Position numbers and translations under genes: made by a program. Below, in pieces: positions 1-8,984 of a stretch of 64,000 nucleotides of DNA (its first letter is position 1; each line of letters opens with the position of its first letter). The notes beneath the pieces were generated by a model that was not told the DNA's origin, made no database searches, and saw only the letters and a program-made list of their open reading frames with translations. The stretch is from Apilactobacillus ozensis DSM 23829 = JCM 17196 (GTDB lineage Bacteria > Bacillota > Bacilli > Lactobacillales > Lactobacillaceae): NCBI RefSeq assembly GCF_001435995.1, contig NZ_AYYQ01000003.1, positions 1 through 64,000 of the forward strand. Reading direction: 5' to 3'.

Positions 1-53
1 ATAACCCCCAAATTATTGAACATTTTATTGTCCAACTTTTGGGGGTCACTTCA
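1..53 (+). mobile_element. Probable right end of an IS3-family (IS150-group) element
   Basis: The segment ends in TCCAACTTTTGGGGGTCACT followed by TCA. Read on the other strand this starts TGAAGTGACCCCCAAAAG, which resembles from memory the terminal inverted repeat of IS150-group elements in lactobacilli and has the TG...CA ends typical of IS3. No transposase codons can be read because the rest would lie left of the window. Part of the sequence also folds into a hairpin, so a terminator remains possible. Confidence 0.4.
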
Positions 54-80
54 CTCGCTTGGTTGCGAGAACTTTTTTTA
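54..80 (+). terminator. Hairpin plus T-run, plus strand
   Basis: A CTCGC/GCGAG stem with a six-base loop is followed by a T-run, directly after the putative IS end. It would stop plus-strand transcription entering from the left, before the minus-strand ECF operon. Confidence 0.4.
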
Positions 81-905
81 TTTAAATGGATTATAGAACC
101 TTCCACCATCAATTTTTATAAATAAGATACCTATTACAATAATTAAAACCGCTAATGATAAAGTTAAATAATCATTTCGACTAAATTTGCGATACATGTA
201 CCAAGTTCGAGATTTATTCTTACCAAATCTTCTCAGCTCCATGGCCTGACTAATTACTTGAATTTTGTCTAAACTAGATAAAATCAATGGTACTAAAATT
301 TGTGAAGTCCCTTTAATTCTATCCATAACTTTACCCTTTTTAGAAATTTCATACCCGCGAGCTTGTTGTGCTAAGCTAATCGATTGAAAATCTGCTTGCA
401 CATCTGGAATATACCTTAAAGCTAGTGAAACTGCATAGCTAAAACGATATGGTATGCAGATTTGGTTTAAACTAGCTGAAAATTCACTCGGATTAGTTGT
501 GATTAAAAACACCAATGATATAGGAACTGTAACTAGATATTTAATCGCTAAATTTAATTCATAAAATAATTGCTCTTGGGTCATAGTTAAATATCCAAAG
601 TTAAAAATAACGTGTCTGGTGCCATATAAATACGCACCATGACCCGGTGAAAAAATATACACTGTAATTAAATTAAGCACAGCAAAAATAACAATTAACT
701 TCACAACTAATTTAATCTGTTGCCATTTTATTTTAGATTGTTGAAAAATAAAAGCTGATAATAATAAAACTAATAATGTAAATCGAACGTCATAACTAAT
801 CATCGATATAATTGAAACTAGAATGAAAAAGACTAATTTGCTGGTTCCAGTTAGTCTATGAATCCAAGTATCGTTGCCATCATAACCAAATATACTATTA
901 TTCAT
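78..905 (-). CDS. ECF transporter transmembrane component (EcfT)
   Basis: This is the T component of an energy-coupling factor importer, which links the ATPase to the substrate-binding S protein in the cytoplasmic membrane. The 275-aa protein has several hydrophobic segments (about 25-60, 65-90, 120-145 and 245-265). It also has the cytoplasmic coupling-helix motifs, seen as QQARGYE near 180 and MELRRFG near 222; the second departs from the usual ARG. Its start overlaps the end of the ATPase gene by 8 bases, so the two are translationally coupled. It is the last gene of a three-gene operon (S, A-A, T) read leftward from the T-box at 3.2-3.4 kb. Confidence 0.9.
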   Translation of the reverse strand: MNNSIFGYDGNDTWIHRLTGTSKLVFFILVSIISMISYDVRFTLLVLLLSAFIFQQSKIKWQQIKLVVKLIVIFAVLNLITVYIFSPGHGAYLYGTRHVIFNFGYLTMTQEQLFYELNLAIKYLVTVPISLVFLITTNPSEFSASLNQICIPYRFSYAVSLALRYIPDVQADFQSISLAQQARGYEISKKGKVMDRIKGTSQILVPLILSSLDKIQVISQAMELRRFGKNKSRTWYMYRKFSRNDYLTLSLAVLIIVIGILFIKIDGGRFYNPFK

Positions 906-2604
906 TTTTGATATTCGACTCCTTACTAATTAAGTAATGTGTCAAGCGGTCAGCGTTTAAGTTAAATCGGTCAGCTATGGTGCTAATACTAGTTGATTTT
1001 AAATGTGCCGCCTTAACTACTGATTCATCATTTAAAACATTTTCTGGATAATCATCCTTTAAGATTCCGTGATTACCTAAGGCCACTGCTCGATTAGCAT
1101 ATTCAGTCATGAGATACATATCATGCGTAACAAATATCATCGTGATGTGATGTTCTTGGTTCAAAGACTTCAAAAATTGCATAATTTCAGTGTAATGATA
1201 GTAGTCTTGACCAGCTGTGGGTTCATCTAAAATTAATATTTTTGGATTTAAAGCTAAAATACTAGCAATCGTTAAACGCTTCTTTTGTCCATAGCTTAAT
1301 GCTGAAATAGGCCAATTTCTAAATTCGTATAAATGACATATTTTAAGCACTTCCATAACTTTTCGATTGATATAATCGTCATCAAAGCCACGTAATTTAA
1401 GTCCTAAGGCCACTTCATCTTGAATCATTACTTTACTAATCATTTTATCGGGATCTTGCATGATATAGCCAATCTTATCAGCTCGTTGTTTAATGGTCAC
1501 ACCATCTAAGCTCTCATCACCCAAATAAACGCTGCCACTTTGTGGGTTAATGAACCCTGCAATTAGCTTACTTAAAGTAGATTTACCTACCCCATTTTTA
1601 CCAACTAGGGCCAGCATATCACCACGATTAATCGATAGATTTAAATTTTCAAAAATAATTTTTTGTTTATAGGCAAAGTTTAAGTTATCTATTTTTAAAA
1701 CTGGTGATGCTGTTGAAATATCAGGTCTATATTTAGCATATGCATTAGCTTGTTGCAATTTAGGTAATAAGTATTTACCGTCAACTAATTTAGCAGATGA
1801 GATATGTTCCAAGCCACTAATGTCAACTCCTGACAATCTTATTAAATCTAAATACAACGGATTTCTCAAACCATAGTTAGTTAAAATATCTTTTTTCAAT
1901 AATTCATCAGGTTTAAAAACTCCTACGATTTCGCCATTATTCATTAAAATAATTTTATCTACTGATTGATTTAAAACTTCTTCAATTCGATGTTCTATGA
2001 CAATAACCGTGTTATTTAATTCATTATGAATCGCATCTATCAGATTTATTGAAGCAGCTCCCGATGCTGGATCTAATGCAGCTAGAGGTTCATCCAATAA
2101 TAAGATTGGGGCTTCATCAACCATAATTCCAGCCAATCCAGTTCTTTGTTTTTGACCGCCGGAAAGTTCACTAGGCGCTTGGCTTAGTAAATCTTTTAAA
2201 TCTAGACGTTTAGCCCACTGATTTACTTTCTTATTCATGTCAGAATTATCTACGCAATCATTTTCCATACCAAAGGCAATATCTTCAGCCACGGTTAATC
2301 CTACGAATTGGTCATTAGAATTTTGCAACAATGTACCCACTTTAAGTGATAAATCGAATAACGACATTGACTGCGTGTTTTTACCGTCAATCAAAATTTC
2401 ACCATCTAGCATTCCTTTAATATTTCGCGGGATAATTCCGTTGATTAAATTGCCTAGTGTGGATTTCCCCGAACCTGAAGGGCCTGCAATTAATACTTTT
2501 TCGCCAGCTTTAATATTCAAGTTAATGTGTTTTAGAGTTGGTTCAGATTGGCTATTATATTGAAAAGTAACGTCCTTAAATTCAATCATTGATTTATTTT
2601 CCAT
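898..2604 (-). CDS. ECF transporter double ATPase (YkoD-type)
   Basis: The protein powers the ECF importer. It is a 568-aa fusion of two ABC domains. The first has Walker [10 protein letters not shown] (about 40), signature LSGGQKQR (about 149) and Walker B ILLLDEP. The second has Walker A GKNGVGKST (about 336), signature LSYGQKKR and Walker B ILILDEP. Canonical housekeeping ECF systems use two separate ATPases, so this is a dedicated single-substrate system of the YkoD type. An AAGGA ribosome site lies before the ATG. It sits between the S and T component genes of the same operon. Confidence 0.92.
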   Translation of the reverse strand: MENKSMIEFKDVTFQYNSQSEPTLKHINLNIKAGEKVLIAGPSGSGKSTLGNLINGIIPRNIKGMLDGEILIDGKNTQSMSLFDLSLKVGTLLQNSNDQFVGLTVAEDIAFGMENDCVDNSDMNKKVNQWAKRLDLKDLLSQAPSELSGGQKQRTGLAGIMVDEAPILLLDEPLAALDPASGAASINLIDAIHNELNNTVIVIEHRIEEVLNQSVDKIILMNNGEIVGVFKPDELLKKDILTNYGLRNPLYLDLIRLSGVDISGLEHISSAKLVDGKYLLPKLQQANAYAKYRPDISTASPVLKIDNLNFAYKQKIIFENLNLSINRGDMLALVGKNGVGKSTLSKLIAGFINPQSGSVYLGDESLDGVTIKQRADKIGYIMQDPDKMISKVMIQDEVALGLKLRGFDDDYINRKVMEVLKICHLYEFRNWPISALSYGQKKRLTIASILALNPKILILDEPTAGQDYYHYTEIMQFLKSLNQEHHITMIFVTHDMYLMTEYANRAVALGNHGILKDDYPENVLNDESVVKAAHLKSTSISTIADRFNLNADRLTHYLISKESNIKNE

Positions 2605-2606
2605 AA

Positions 2607-3161
2607 CTATTCCTTTTTAAGACTACCTTTCTGAACCTTTGTGGAAGCGTAAATAACTAATAAAATAGTTCCAATAATTCCCGTAGAAAGACTATTAGTA
2701 AATGCGGATACTATTCCTTGTAAATAAACTTTATTAGCCGGTTCGGAATAAATTAGAACATCCCCAGTTGGTGCAATTACTACCCAGCAAATGATGTTAA
2801 TAATAACTTGATATATATTGTATAAAACCAGTTTTTGGGTACTAATTTTACCTTCATCAGGCTTAATATATCTTTTCAAAAAGCCCATTGCTAAACCAAA
2901 GAACCCAGTAGTAAATACCCATGTCCACCAAGGAGTTCCAAACTGAGTAAAATCATTAATTGAATGTCCTAAAAAACCAACACAAAAACCTACAGCTGGT
3001 CCAAATAAAACTGCAATAAATCCTAAAAACCCATATGACGTATCTAGATTAGTGTTTGGAATTCCGATTGGAATGGAAACCCATCTTTTGAGTAAGAATA
3101 AAATTGCAGTCCCAATTCCAATTGCTACAACACTTTGTACACTTAATTTTTTCTTGTTCAT
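2607..3161 (-). CDS. ECF transporter S component, UPF0397 family
   Basis: The protein is the membrane substrate-binding subunit of the adjacent ECF transporter. It has five or six hydrophobic segments over 184 aa. The conserved start (VVAIGIGTAILFLLKR, then IPIGIPNTNLDTSYGF) and the FGTPWWTW segment match UPF0397 proteins. The ATG at 3161 is chosen because AAGGAG lies 8 bases upstream; a GTG three codons earlier lacks that spacing. The methionine-type T-box in front suggests a methionine precursor or related sulfur compound as substrate, in line with literature predictions for methionine-regulated ECF importers; that is inference. Confidence 0.85.
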   Translation of the reverse strand: MNKKKLSVQSVVAIGIGTAILFLLKRWVSIPIGIPNTNLDTSYGFLGFIAVLFGPAVGFCVGFLGHSINDFTQFGTPWWTWVFTTGFFGLAMGFLKRYIKPDEGKISTQKLVLYNIYQVIINIICWVVIAPTGDVLIYSEPANKVYLQGIVSAFTNSLSTGIIGTILLVIYASTKVQKGSLKKE

Positions 3162-3194
3162 CACAAACACTCCTTAAATTTTTAGTTTCAAATA

Positions 3195-3231
3195 AAATAA
3201 AGCCCACCTCTAGATTAACTAGAAGTGAGCT
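3195..3231 (-). terminator. T-box terminator hairpin
   Basis: AGCTCACTTCTAGTTAATCT pairs with the following GAGGTGGGCT to form a strong stem ending in a U-rich run, just upstream of the S-component gene. It overlaps the T-box antiterminator sequence, as expected for transcription attenuation. Confidence 0.75.
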
Positions 3232-3425
3232 AACACGATACCATTCTAATGTTGAAATAGTTTCACAACTATCTCCTTACCAACATACATAAAATATGTG
3301 TACATTTATAATAGGTGCCGCCTATTATCACCTAAATGTCGGTGATACCAATCGTGAGCCATTTTCATACTAAGTTCTAAACTCATTTTCACCAAATATG
3401 AGCTCTCTAAATTTAGAAACATTAA
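3195..3425 (-). promoter_or_regulatory. T-box leader, probable methionine specificity
   Basis: Read leftward, a leader of about 230 nt has a stem-I-like 5' half (AGAGAGCTC, apical GGTGAAAATGAG) and a second hairpin with an AATAGG/CCTATT stem at 3307-3328. It then has GAATGGTATCGTGTTAGCTC, which matches the T-box core (UGGNACCGCG) with C-to-U drift but an intact UGGU, then the terminator. The best-placed specifier codon is AUG at 3360-3362, just before the GCUC strand that closes stem I. Uncharged tRNA-Met would stabilise the antiterminator and switch the ECF operon on. The family call is firm; the specifier is inferred. Confidence 0.72.
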
Positions 3426-3583
3426 TATTACTTAATCAGTCAATTTGTTTCATATATTTATTGATTAAAATTATATTGATAAAAAATTATTAAGTCAAGC
3501 TTATCCAAAATCAATTACCTATCATTATACGTTAAATTAATGTTAGTATGTAATAGTCAATTTAAAATAAAGGATGGGTTAAT

Positions 3584-4453
3584 ATGAACAATGTAAACGT
3601 TACTAATCCCAGCTTTTTTAGAAAATATCTAGATAGTTTTCAATGGGATCAAATTTTACATAACATTACTAATATCATAATTGGATTAATTTTACTTTCG
3701 TTATTCTTTATGATTTTGAGATACATTGGTAAAAAAATAATCAATAGGTTGTTTAATAGTTACCAAAAGAAACAAAGTGATGTTTCGGCGGGCCGATTAA
3801 AAACATTACACTCATTATCAACCAATGCTTATTTATATATCTTAGTATTCTTTTGGATTTATTCAGCATTGACCATTATTGGAATTCCAGTGGGAACATT
3901 GTTAGCCAGTGCTGGGTTATTCTCAGTGGCAATTGGTTTAGGTGCCCAAGGTTTGGCATCAGATATTTTAAATGGTTTCTTTATCTTATTTGAAAAGCAA
4001 ATCTCAATTGGCGACTATGTCACTATAAATGAAGTTACCGGTACAGTTTCATCAATTGGCTTAAGAACTACGCAAATTAGAGGCAATAACGATTCACTAA
4101 ATTATATTCCTAATCGATACATCACCGTAATTACTAATATGTCTAAGCAAAGAATGAAAGCTGAAATCAACATTAGAATTAACCCTGATACTCCTATCGA
4201 TAAGGTAATTAATATAATGAACCAAGTTAATAAAGAATACGTTCCTAAACGACCAACTATCATCAGCGCACCTGAATTACTAGGTACGGTGGATATGGGC
4301 GATGGCACAATTGCTATCAAAGAATATATTCCAACTACTGCTGATGCTCGTTTTGAAATTCAATTTGAATTCTTAGAATTATATTTAACGGCTATTAATA
4401 AAGCTGGTATTAAATTACCAGATAATCATATCTTATTTGGGACTAACCATTAA
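3584..4453 (+). CDS. MscS-family small-conductance mechanosensitive channel
   Basis: The protein opens under membrane tension to release solutes during hypo-osmotic shock. It is 289 aa, with transmembrane segments at about 30-50 and 75-100. The Gly/Ala-rich pore helix near 108-135 (SAGLFSVAIGLGAQGLASDI) runs into the beta domain (FEKQISIGDYVTI) and a C-terminal alpha/beta vestibule. The length is normal for the short YkuT/MscS type. The start has AAAGGATGG upstream. The gene is transcribed alone, head-on to replication, and is followed by its own hairpin terminator. Confidence 0.92.
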   Translation: MNNVNVTNPSFFRKYLDSFQWDQILHNITNIIIGLILLSLFFMILRYIGKKIINRLFNSYQKKQSDVSAGRLKTLHSLSTNAYLYILVFFWIYSALTIIGIPVGTLLASAGLFSVAIGLGAQGLASDILNGFFILFEKQISIGDYVTINEVTGTVSSIGLRTTQIRGNNDSLNYIPNRYITVITNMSKQRMKAEINIRINPDTPIDKVINIMNQVNKEYVPKRPTIISAPELLGTVDMGDGTIAIKEYIPTTADARFEIQFEFLELYLTAINKAGIKLPDNHILFGTNH

Positions 4454-4488
4454 AAAGAAGTGCATAAGAAGAATGTACTTCTTTTTAT
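4452..4488 (+). terminator. Intrinsic terminator after mscS-like gene
   Basis: AAAAAGAAGTGCA pairs with TGTACTTCTTTTT across a 9-base loop and ends in a T-run. Confidence 0.8.
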
Positions 4489-4546
4489 TATGAAATGAAA
4501 CACGAACAACACAGATAAAATTTAAGATTTTAAACGGGTTTTATTG

Positions 4547-4704
4547 TATAATGTTAGTTATTAGTTTATTAATGTTATTGAAATAACAATTTATGAATAT
4601 AAAAAATTAACGTTTAAAAGCTAATCATAAACGCTATAACTCTTAGCTATTACGTTACATCTATCGATTAATAAAAGATGCCGGAATGGGCGTCTTTTAT
4701 TTTA
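4547..4704 (+). ncRNA. Candidate structured RNA (leader or small RNA), function unknown
   Basis: The 360-base gap before the glutamine-type ABC operon holds a TATAAT (4547-4552) followed by about 120 nt that fold into nested helices. TAACGT (4608-4613) pairs with ACGTTA (4652-4657), and inside it AGCTA (4619-4623) pairs with TAGCT (4644-4648). An intrinsic terminator follows at 4672-4704. A separate promoter appears downstream, so this could be an independent small RNA or an attenuator leader. I do not recognise the family. Confidence 0.45.
4672..4704 (+). terminator. Intrinsic terminator ending the candidate RNA
   Basis: AAAAGATGCC pairs with GGCGTCTTTT (one G-U pair) and is followed by ATTTTATT. 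Confidence 0.7.
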
Positions 4705-4760
4705 TTATGTAATTTAAAATGACATAAGCATTATTTTTTATATACATATTACGAATATTC

Positions 4761-4769
4761 TGATATTAT
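4761..4769 (+). promoter_or_regulatory. Extended -10 element for the amino-acid ABC operon
   Basis: TGATATTAT gives TG-n-TATTAT about 45 bases upstream of the start codon. The -35 region is poor, as is usual with extended -10 promoters. Confidence 0.4.
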
Positions 4770-4814
4770 TAATACAGTTAATGTTATAAAAAGTAACATA
4801 GAAGGGATGATACA

Positions 4815-6269
4815 ATGAAACGACGTAATTTAACCATTAGTGTATTTTTAACTACCATCTGTGCACTAATGATAGCTTTAGGAGTATTTTTAGCTCCTAG
4901 CAGGGCTAACGCCGATACAAAGACTTACCAAATTGGAACAGATGTAACCTTCCCACCATTTGAATTCGCGAACAACGACAACAAATATGTAGGAATTGAC
5001 ATGGACTTGTTAAGAGCCATTGCTAAGAACCAAGACTTTAAAGTAAATATTAAACCACTTGGTTTCAATGGATCAGTTCAAGCAACTCAATCTGGACAAA
5101 TTGATGGTATGATTTCTGGAATGAACATCACACCTGAAAGAAAAGGTACTTTTGACTTTTCTAAGCCTTACTACAGCTCTGGAGTAGTCATGGCAGTTGC
5201 TCCAAATAGTAGTATTAAATCATTAAATGAACTAAAGGGTAAAACTGTAGCTGTTAAAACTGGTACCGCAGGAGCTGACTACGCTAACAGTATTCAAAAG
5301 AAATACGGTTTTAAAGTTTCTACTTTTGATGATTCAAGCAATATGTATCAGGATGTGACTACAGGTAACTCAGTAGCTTGTTTTGAAGACAATCCTGTTA
5401 TGATGTACGCAATTAAACAAGGAACAAAACTTAAAATAGTTACTAAGCCTGCCAACAACGGTTATTATGGCTTTGCTGTTAAAAAGGGACAAAACAAAGA
5501 GCTTTTACATAAGTTTAATGTTGGTCTAGACAACTTAAAGAAAAATGGTGAATACCAAAAAATAGTTGATAAGTATCTAAAAGCTAAGCCTAACGCTGGT
5601 AGTAGCTATGCAGATAATCATTCATTCATTGGTATTTTGAAGCAAAACAAATCTTTCTTATGGAATGGTTTTGTACAAACCTTATGGTTAACAATCGTTT
5701 CAATTTTCTTTGCTACAATTTTCGGTATGATATTCGGTTTAATGGGTGTGTTACCAAGTAAGTTTTTACAAGGTGTATCAACAACCGTTATTTATATTTT
5801 TAGAGGTTTGCCTTTAATGGTATTGGCATTATTTATCTATACTGGTATCCCAAGCTTAACCGGAACTAAAATACCAGCATTCGTAGCCGGTGTCGCCACG
5901 CTAATGTTCAATGAAGGTGCATACATTGCTGCCTTCGTTAAGGGAGGAATTCAATCAGTTGATAAAGGTCAAATGGAAGCTGCACGTAGTTTAGGTCTTC
6001 CATTTGGTAAATCAATGCGTAAGATTATCCTTCCACAAGGTGTTAAAATTATAATTCCTTCATTTGTTAACCAATTTATTATTACACTTAAAGATACTTC
6101 TATCCTATCAGTAATTGGTATTCTAGAACTTACACAAACTGGTAAAATCATCATTGCTAGAAACCTTGAAGGGTTTAAAGTATGGACTGCCATTGCAATT
6201 ATGTATCTTGTAATTATTACGCTATTAACTTGGCTTTCTAACTGGGGCAAAAGGAGGACTAAGATTTGA
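4815..6269 (+). CDS. Glutamine/polar amino-acid ABC transporter, binding protein-permease fusion
   Basis: One polypeptide of 484 aa captures the amino acid and forms the membrane channel, as in lactic acid bacterial GlnP. A signal segment (1-33, ending in RANA) is followed by a type-3 periplasmic-binding-protein domain (about 38-255; DVTFPPFEF and [20 protein letters not shown]). A permease domain (about 280-480) follows with the EAA loop [20 protein letters not shown] that docks the ATPase. There is a single binding domain; some homologues carry two. The stop overlaps the TTG start of the ATPase gene by four bases. Substrate is probably glutamine, glutamate or a similar polar amino acid. Confidence 0.92.
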   Translation: MKRRNLTISVFLTTICALMIALGVFLAPSRANADTKTYQIGTDVTFPPFEFANNDNKYVGIDMDLLRAIAKNQDFKVNIKPLGFNGSVQATQSGQIDGMISGMNITPERKGTFDFSKPYYSSGVVMAVAPNSSIKSLNELKGKTVAVKTGTAGADYANSIQKKYGFKVSTFDDSSNMYQDVTTGNSVACFEDNPVMMYAIKQGTKLKIVTKPANNGYYGFAVKKGQNKELLHKFNVGLDNLKKNGEYQKIVDKYLKAKPNAGSSYADNHSFIGILKQNKSFLWNGFVQTLWLTIVSIFFATIFGMIFGLMGVLPSKFLQGVSTTVIYIFRGLPLMVLALFIYTGIPSLTGTKIPAFVAGVATLMFNEGAYIAAFVKGGIQSVDKGQMEAARSLGLPFGKSMRKIILPQGVKIIIPSFVNQFIITLKDTSILSVIGILELTQTGKIIIARNLEGFKVWTAIAIMYLVIITLLTWLSNWGKRRTKI

Positions 6270-7000
6270 GTAAAATAAAAGTTTCTAACTTATATAAACA
6301 ATACGGCGATAACCATGTTTTAAAAGGTGTCGATTTAGAAGTAAAAGATAACGAAGTAGTCGTTATTATTGGACCATCTGGTTCAGGTAAGAGTACTCTT
6401 TTAAGAACTTTGAATAAATTAGAAGAACCTACTTCTGGTTCAGTTATCGTTCACGGCGAAGACATTGCTAAAAAAGACGTTAATATTGATAAAGTAAGAG
6501 AACAAATTGGGATGGTTTTCCAACACTTCAACTTGTTCAACAACTTATCAGTATCTGATAACATCATGCTAGCCCCAATGGAATTGAAAAATGTTTCAAA
6601 GGAAGATGCTAGTAAATTAGCCAGAAAGTTACTTAAAATCGTTGGACTAGAAAATAAATTCGATGCTCCAATACAATCACTATCTGGTGGTCAAAAACAA
6701 CGTGTTGCGATTGCTAGAGCCCTGGCAATGCATCCTGACATCATGCTATTCGATGAACCAACTTCAGCTTTAGATCCTGAAATGGTTGGTGATGTGCTAT
6801 CCGTTATGAAACAACTAGCTAAAGATGGTATGACAATGGTCGTTGTTACCCATGAAATGGGCTTTGCCAAAGAAGTTGCTGACCGTGTACTATTCGTAGA
6901 TAAAGGTAAAGTCTTAGAAGAAGGTACCCCTGATGAAATCTTTAATCACCCTAAGGATTTAAGATTACAAGAATTTTTATCCAAAGTTTTAGATGCATAA
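6266..7000 (+). CDS. glnQ: Polar amino-acid ABC transporter ATP-binding protein (GlnQ-like)
   Basis: The ATPase drives the fused binding protein-permease encoded just upstream. The 244-aa protein has Walker [10 protein letters not shown] (about 36), Q-loop, signature [15 protein letters not shown] (about 136), Walker [15 protein letters not shown] and H-loop VVTHEMG. The GLNQ/PAAT family match is very strong. Translation starts at TTG, with AAAGGAGG eight bases upstream, and overlaps the upstream stop codon. A hairpin terminator follows, so the operon is two genes. Confidence 0.94.
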   Translation: MSKIKVSNLYKQYGDNHVLKGVDLEVKDNEVVVIIGPSGSGKSTLLRTLNKLEEPTSGSVIVHGEDIAKKDVNIDKVREQIGMVFQHFNLFNNLSVSDNIMLAPMELKNVSKEDASKLARKLLKIVGLENKFDAPIQSLSGGQKQRVAIARALAMHPDIMLFDEPTSALDPEMVGDVLSVMKQLAKDGMTMVVVTHEMGFAKEVADRVLFVDKGKVLEEGTPDEIFNHPKDLRLQEFLSKVLDA

Positions 7001-7004
7001 AAAT

Positions 7005-7042
7005 AAAAAGGAACATTCTAAAATAGAATGTTCCTTTTTATT
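7005..7042 (+). terminator. Intrinsic terminator after glnQ
   Basis: A perfect 16-bp stem (AAAAAGGAACATTCTA with its complement) has a three-base loop and a T-run. Confidence 0.9.
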
Positions 7043-7057
7043 TATTTGAATATTTTC

Positions 7058-7066
7058 TGTTATAAT
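7058..7066 (+). promoter_or_regulatory. Extended -10 promoter for the small gene at 7.1 kb
   Basis: TGTTATAAT (TG-n-TATAAT) lies 34 bases before the ATG, with no clear -35. Confidence 0.55.
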
Positions 7067-7100
7067 TATGAAAAGTAATCTCAAAGGAGATAGTTAAGCA

Positions 7101-7313
7101 ATGTTAAACTTTATTATCAATGTTTTACCTAAAAAATTACAAAGTAAAAACAAACAGAAAGCTCAAGATATTATAAAAGACGATAAAAAAAGAGTATTAG
7201 TGAAAAGAGTTAAACATGATCGCATGAATTTTTCAGACAAAATAGAGATAATCACAAAAGAATTAAACGTAAACAAAGGTACTGCTAAAGAACTTATAAA
7301 GCAGGCAAAATAA
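7101..7313 (+). CDS. Small basic protein of unknown function
   Basis: I do not recognise this 70-aa protein. It starts with a short hydrophobic or amphipathic stretch (LNFIINVLP), then is highly lysine/arginine-rich. Its last 28 residues (KIEIITKELNVNKGTAKELI) read like a short helix-turn-helix or helical hairpin. It has its own AAAGGAG ribosome site, an extended -10 promoter and a terminator, so it is a free-standing transcription unit and very likely expressed. It could be a small nucleic-acid-binding protein, but nothing in the sequence proves it. Confidence 0.65.
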   Translation: MLNFIINVLPKKLQSKNKQKAQDIIKDDKKRVLVKRVKHDRMNFSDKIEIITKELNVNKGTAKELIKQAK

Positions 7314-7348
7314 AAAAGATTTGGTAATGTCTACCAAATCTTTTTTAT
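7312..7348. terminator. Bidirectional terminator
   Basis: AAAAAAGATTTGGTA and its complement flank a short loop, with A- and T-runs on both sides. It serves the small plus-strand gene and the minus-strand permease gene. Confidence 0.85.
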
Positions 7349-7349
7349 T

Positions 7350-8843
7350 TTAAGCTTTTTTATTGGCTCGATTATAGAAAATCCAGGCAACAATAATGAA
7401 GAATACTGGACCGAAAACAGTCCAAAATGCTGTTTGTAAGTCATGGTCTAAAATTGGTTGTAACGATGTGAATATAATCGATAATGCCAAAGTAGCCATA
7501 GTAATCACCGTTACAAAATTAATTGTTATTCGGCGATGATAGAAAATAGCACCAACTTGATTATTAGCAAAATTTTTCTTGAAGAATGGAAAAGCAACTA
7601 CTAAGAACAAGTATGGAACTGCAGTCGTAATATTATTCATATCAGTCAAAATTGTATAGAAAGCTTGTGCAGTAGATCCACCAAATGAAACCCCTAAAAC
7701 AATCAAGCAAACTACTAGCGTTTGAATCCAAAGAGCAAAAGAAGGAATTCCATTTTGATTTAACTTAGTCATTTTCTTTGGCCAAAAGTCTTTAGGTGAA
7801 CCTTCAATAAATGATTTAATCGGTGCATAAATTAAGAATAAAAATTCACCAAAATAACTTATAAATCCGGTTAAACTCATAAATCTAGAAATCCATTGGC
7901 CTAAAACAACTGAGTTAGCTGCATTCATATGTAAAGCTTTTTCACCAAACATAGAACCTAAATTAGTTACCATGAAATAACGCACGTTCCCTAAATTAAT
8001 GTTGCTGCCGCTTAAATCTTTTAACCAGTTAGCACTAATTCCGCAGATAAAAATGCTTACCACATACGACAAAGTCATAAAAACCGTGGCAATGATAACC
8101 GCACGTGGAAAAGTCTTTTTAGCATTTTTAGTATTATCAGTAACTCCACCTAACGTTTCCATCCCAGCATAAGCAAAAATAGCATAAACTAAAAATGAAA
8201 AAATACTTACTGGAGATTGGAAAGCTGAGTTAGGAGATTGTGTAACACTGTGCATAGTAATTGGTTCGGCAAAGTGGCCACCTTGCAATACTAATAACCA
8301 AACTGATAAACCTACAAAAATAATAATATCAATCACACTAATAATTCCACTAAAGTAAGAAATTTGCGTAATTGCATTTAATCCGCGATTAGCCACCCAA
8401 GTAATTAAAATAATTGCAAAAACTGATAAAATTCCAATCGTTTCATTGGAATTAAGTCCCAATAAACTCCAAGTTTGGGTTTTATCAACGCCTGAAAAAG
8501 TAACTGATAAAGGAATCCACATATTAGTTAAAAGTGAAACTAAAGTTAAAACCCAACCGGCTAGCCAGGTAAAACTACCAATAAATGCCCATTTTTTACC
8601 AATTGATTTTTCTAACCATGAATAAATTCCACCGTGGGCATCCTTAAAAGTTGAACCGTATTCAGCAAACATTAAACTAGTTGGAATAAAAAACAATAGT
8701 GCTCCTAATATATACCAAGTTGCACTAGCGTAACCCATTTGATAAAAAGCCGTCTGAGAATTACTAATTCCAAAAATAGTTGAAAAAATAATGAGAACTA
8801 GTCCCATTGTTGTAATCTTACGATTACTTTGTACTTTATCCAT
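7350..8843 (-). CDS. APC-family amino-acid permease (YjeM/GadC-like), probably lysine-regulated
   Basis: This is a secondary amino-acid transporter of about 497 aa with 12 predicted membrane segments. The first helix carries the IFGISNSQTAFYQMG region of the glutamate:GABA-antiporter/YjeM branch, and FAYAGMETLGGV matches the middle of the family fold. The start at 8843 is chosen because AGGGAG lies eight bases upstream; a GTG ten codons earlier lacks a ribosome site. The L-box riboswitch directly upstream implies that lysine represses the gene, so lysine (or a lysine/cadaverine-type exchange) is the likely substrate. That part is inference. Confidence 0.88.
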   Translation of the reverse strand: MDKVQSNRKITTMGLVLIIFSTIFGISNSQTAFYQMGYASATWYILGALLFFIPTSLMFAEYGSTFKDAHGGIYSWLEKSIGKKWAFIGSFTWLAGWVLTLVSLLTNMWIPLSVTFSGVDKTQTWSLLGLNSNETIGILSVFAIILITWVANRGLNAITQISYFSGIISVIDIIIFVGLSVWLLVLQGGHFAEPITMHSVTQSPNSAFQSPVSIFSFLVYAIFAYAGMETLGGVTDNTKNAKKTFPRAVIIATVFMTLSYVVSIFICGISANWLKDLSGSNINLGNVRYFMVTNLGSMFGEKALHMNAANSVVLGQWISRFMSLTGFISYFGEFLFLIYAPIKSFIEGSPKDFWPKKMTKLNQNGIPSFALWIQTLVVCLIVLGVSFGGSTAQAFYTILTDMNNITTAVPYLFLVVAFPFFKKNFANNQVGAIFYHRRITINFVTVITMATLALSIIFTSLQPILDHDLQTAFWTVFGPVFFIIVAWIFYNRANKKA

Positions 8844-8914
8844 AATAAATACTCCCTTTTTTAAGGAAGACACTTCGACACAGCTAAATAACTATGTAAA
8901 GATTTTACATATAT

Positions 8915-8946
8915 AAAAAGCATCTCCTAAAATTAGAAGATGCTTT
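8915..8946 (-). terminator. L-box expression-platform terminator
   Basis: AAAGCATCTTCTAATTTTAG pairs with the following GAGATGCTTTT to form a stem ending in a U-run, between the lysine aptamer and the permease start. Confidence 0.8.
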
Positions 8947-8984
8947 AAAATAAGTACTTAACAAACTAAAAAGTTCATATATGT

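Noticed and set aside
3104-3292. Plus-strand open frame across the ECF gene start and T-box
   Set aside because: It overlaps the T-box leader and terminator on the other strand and has no recognisable product.
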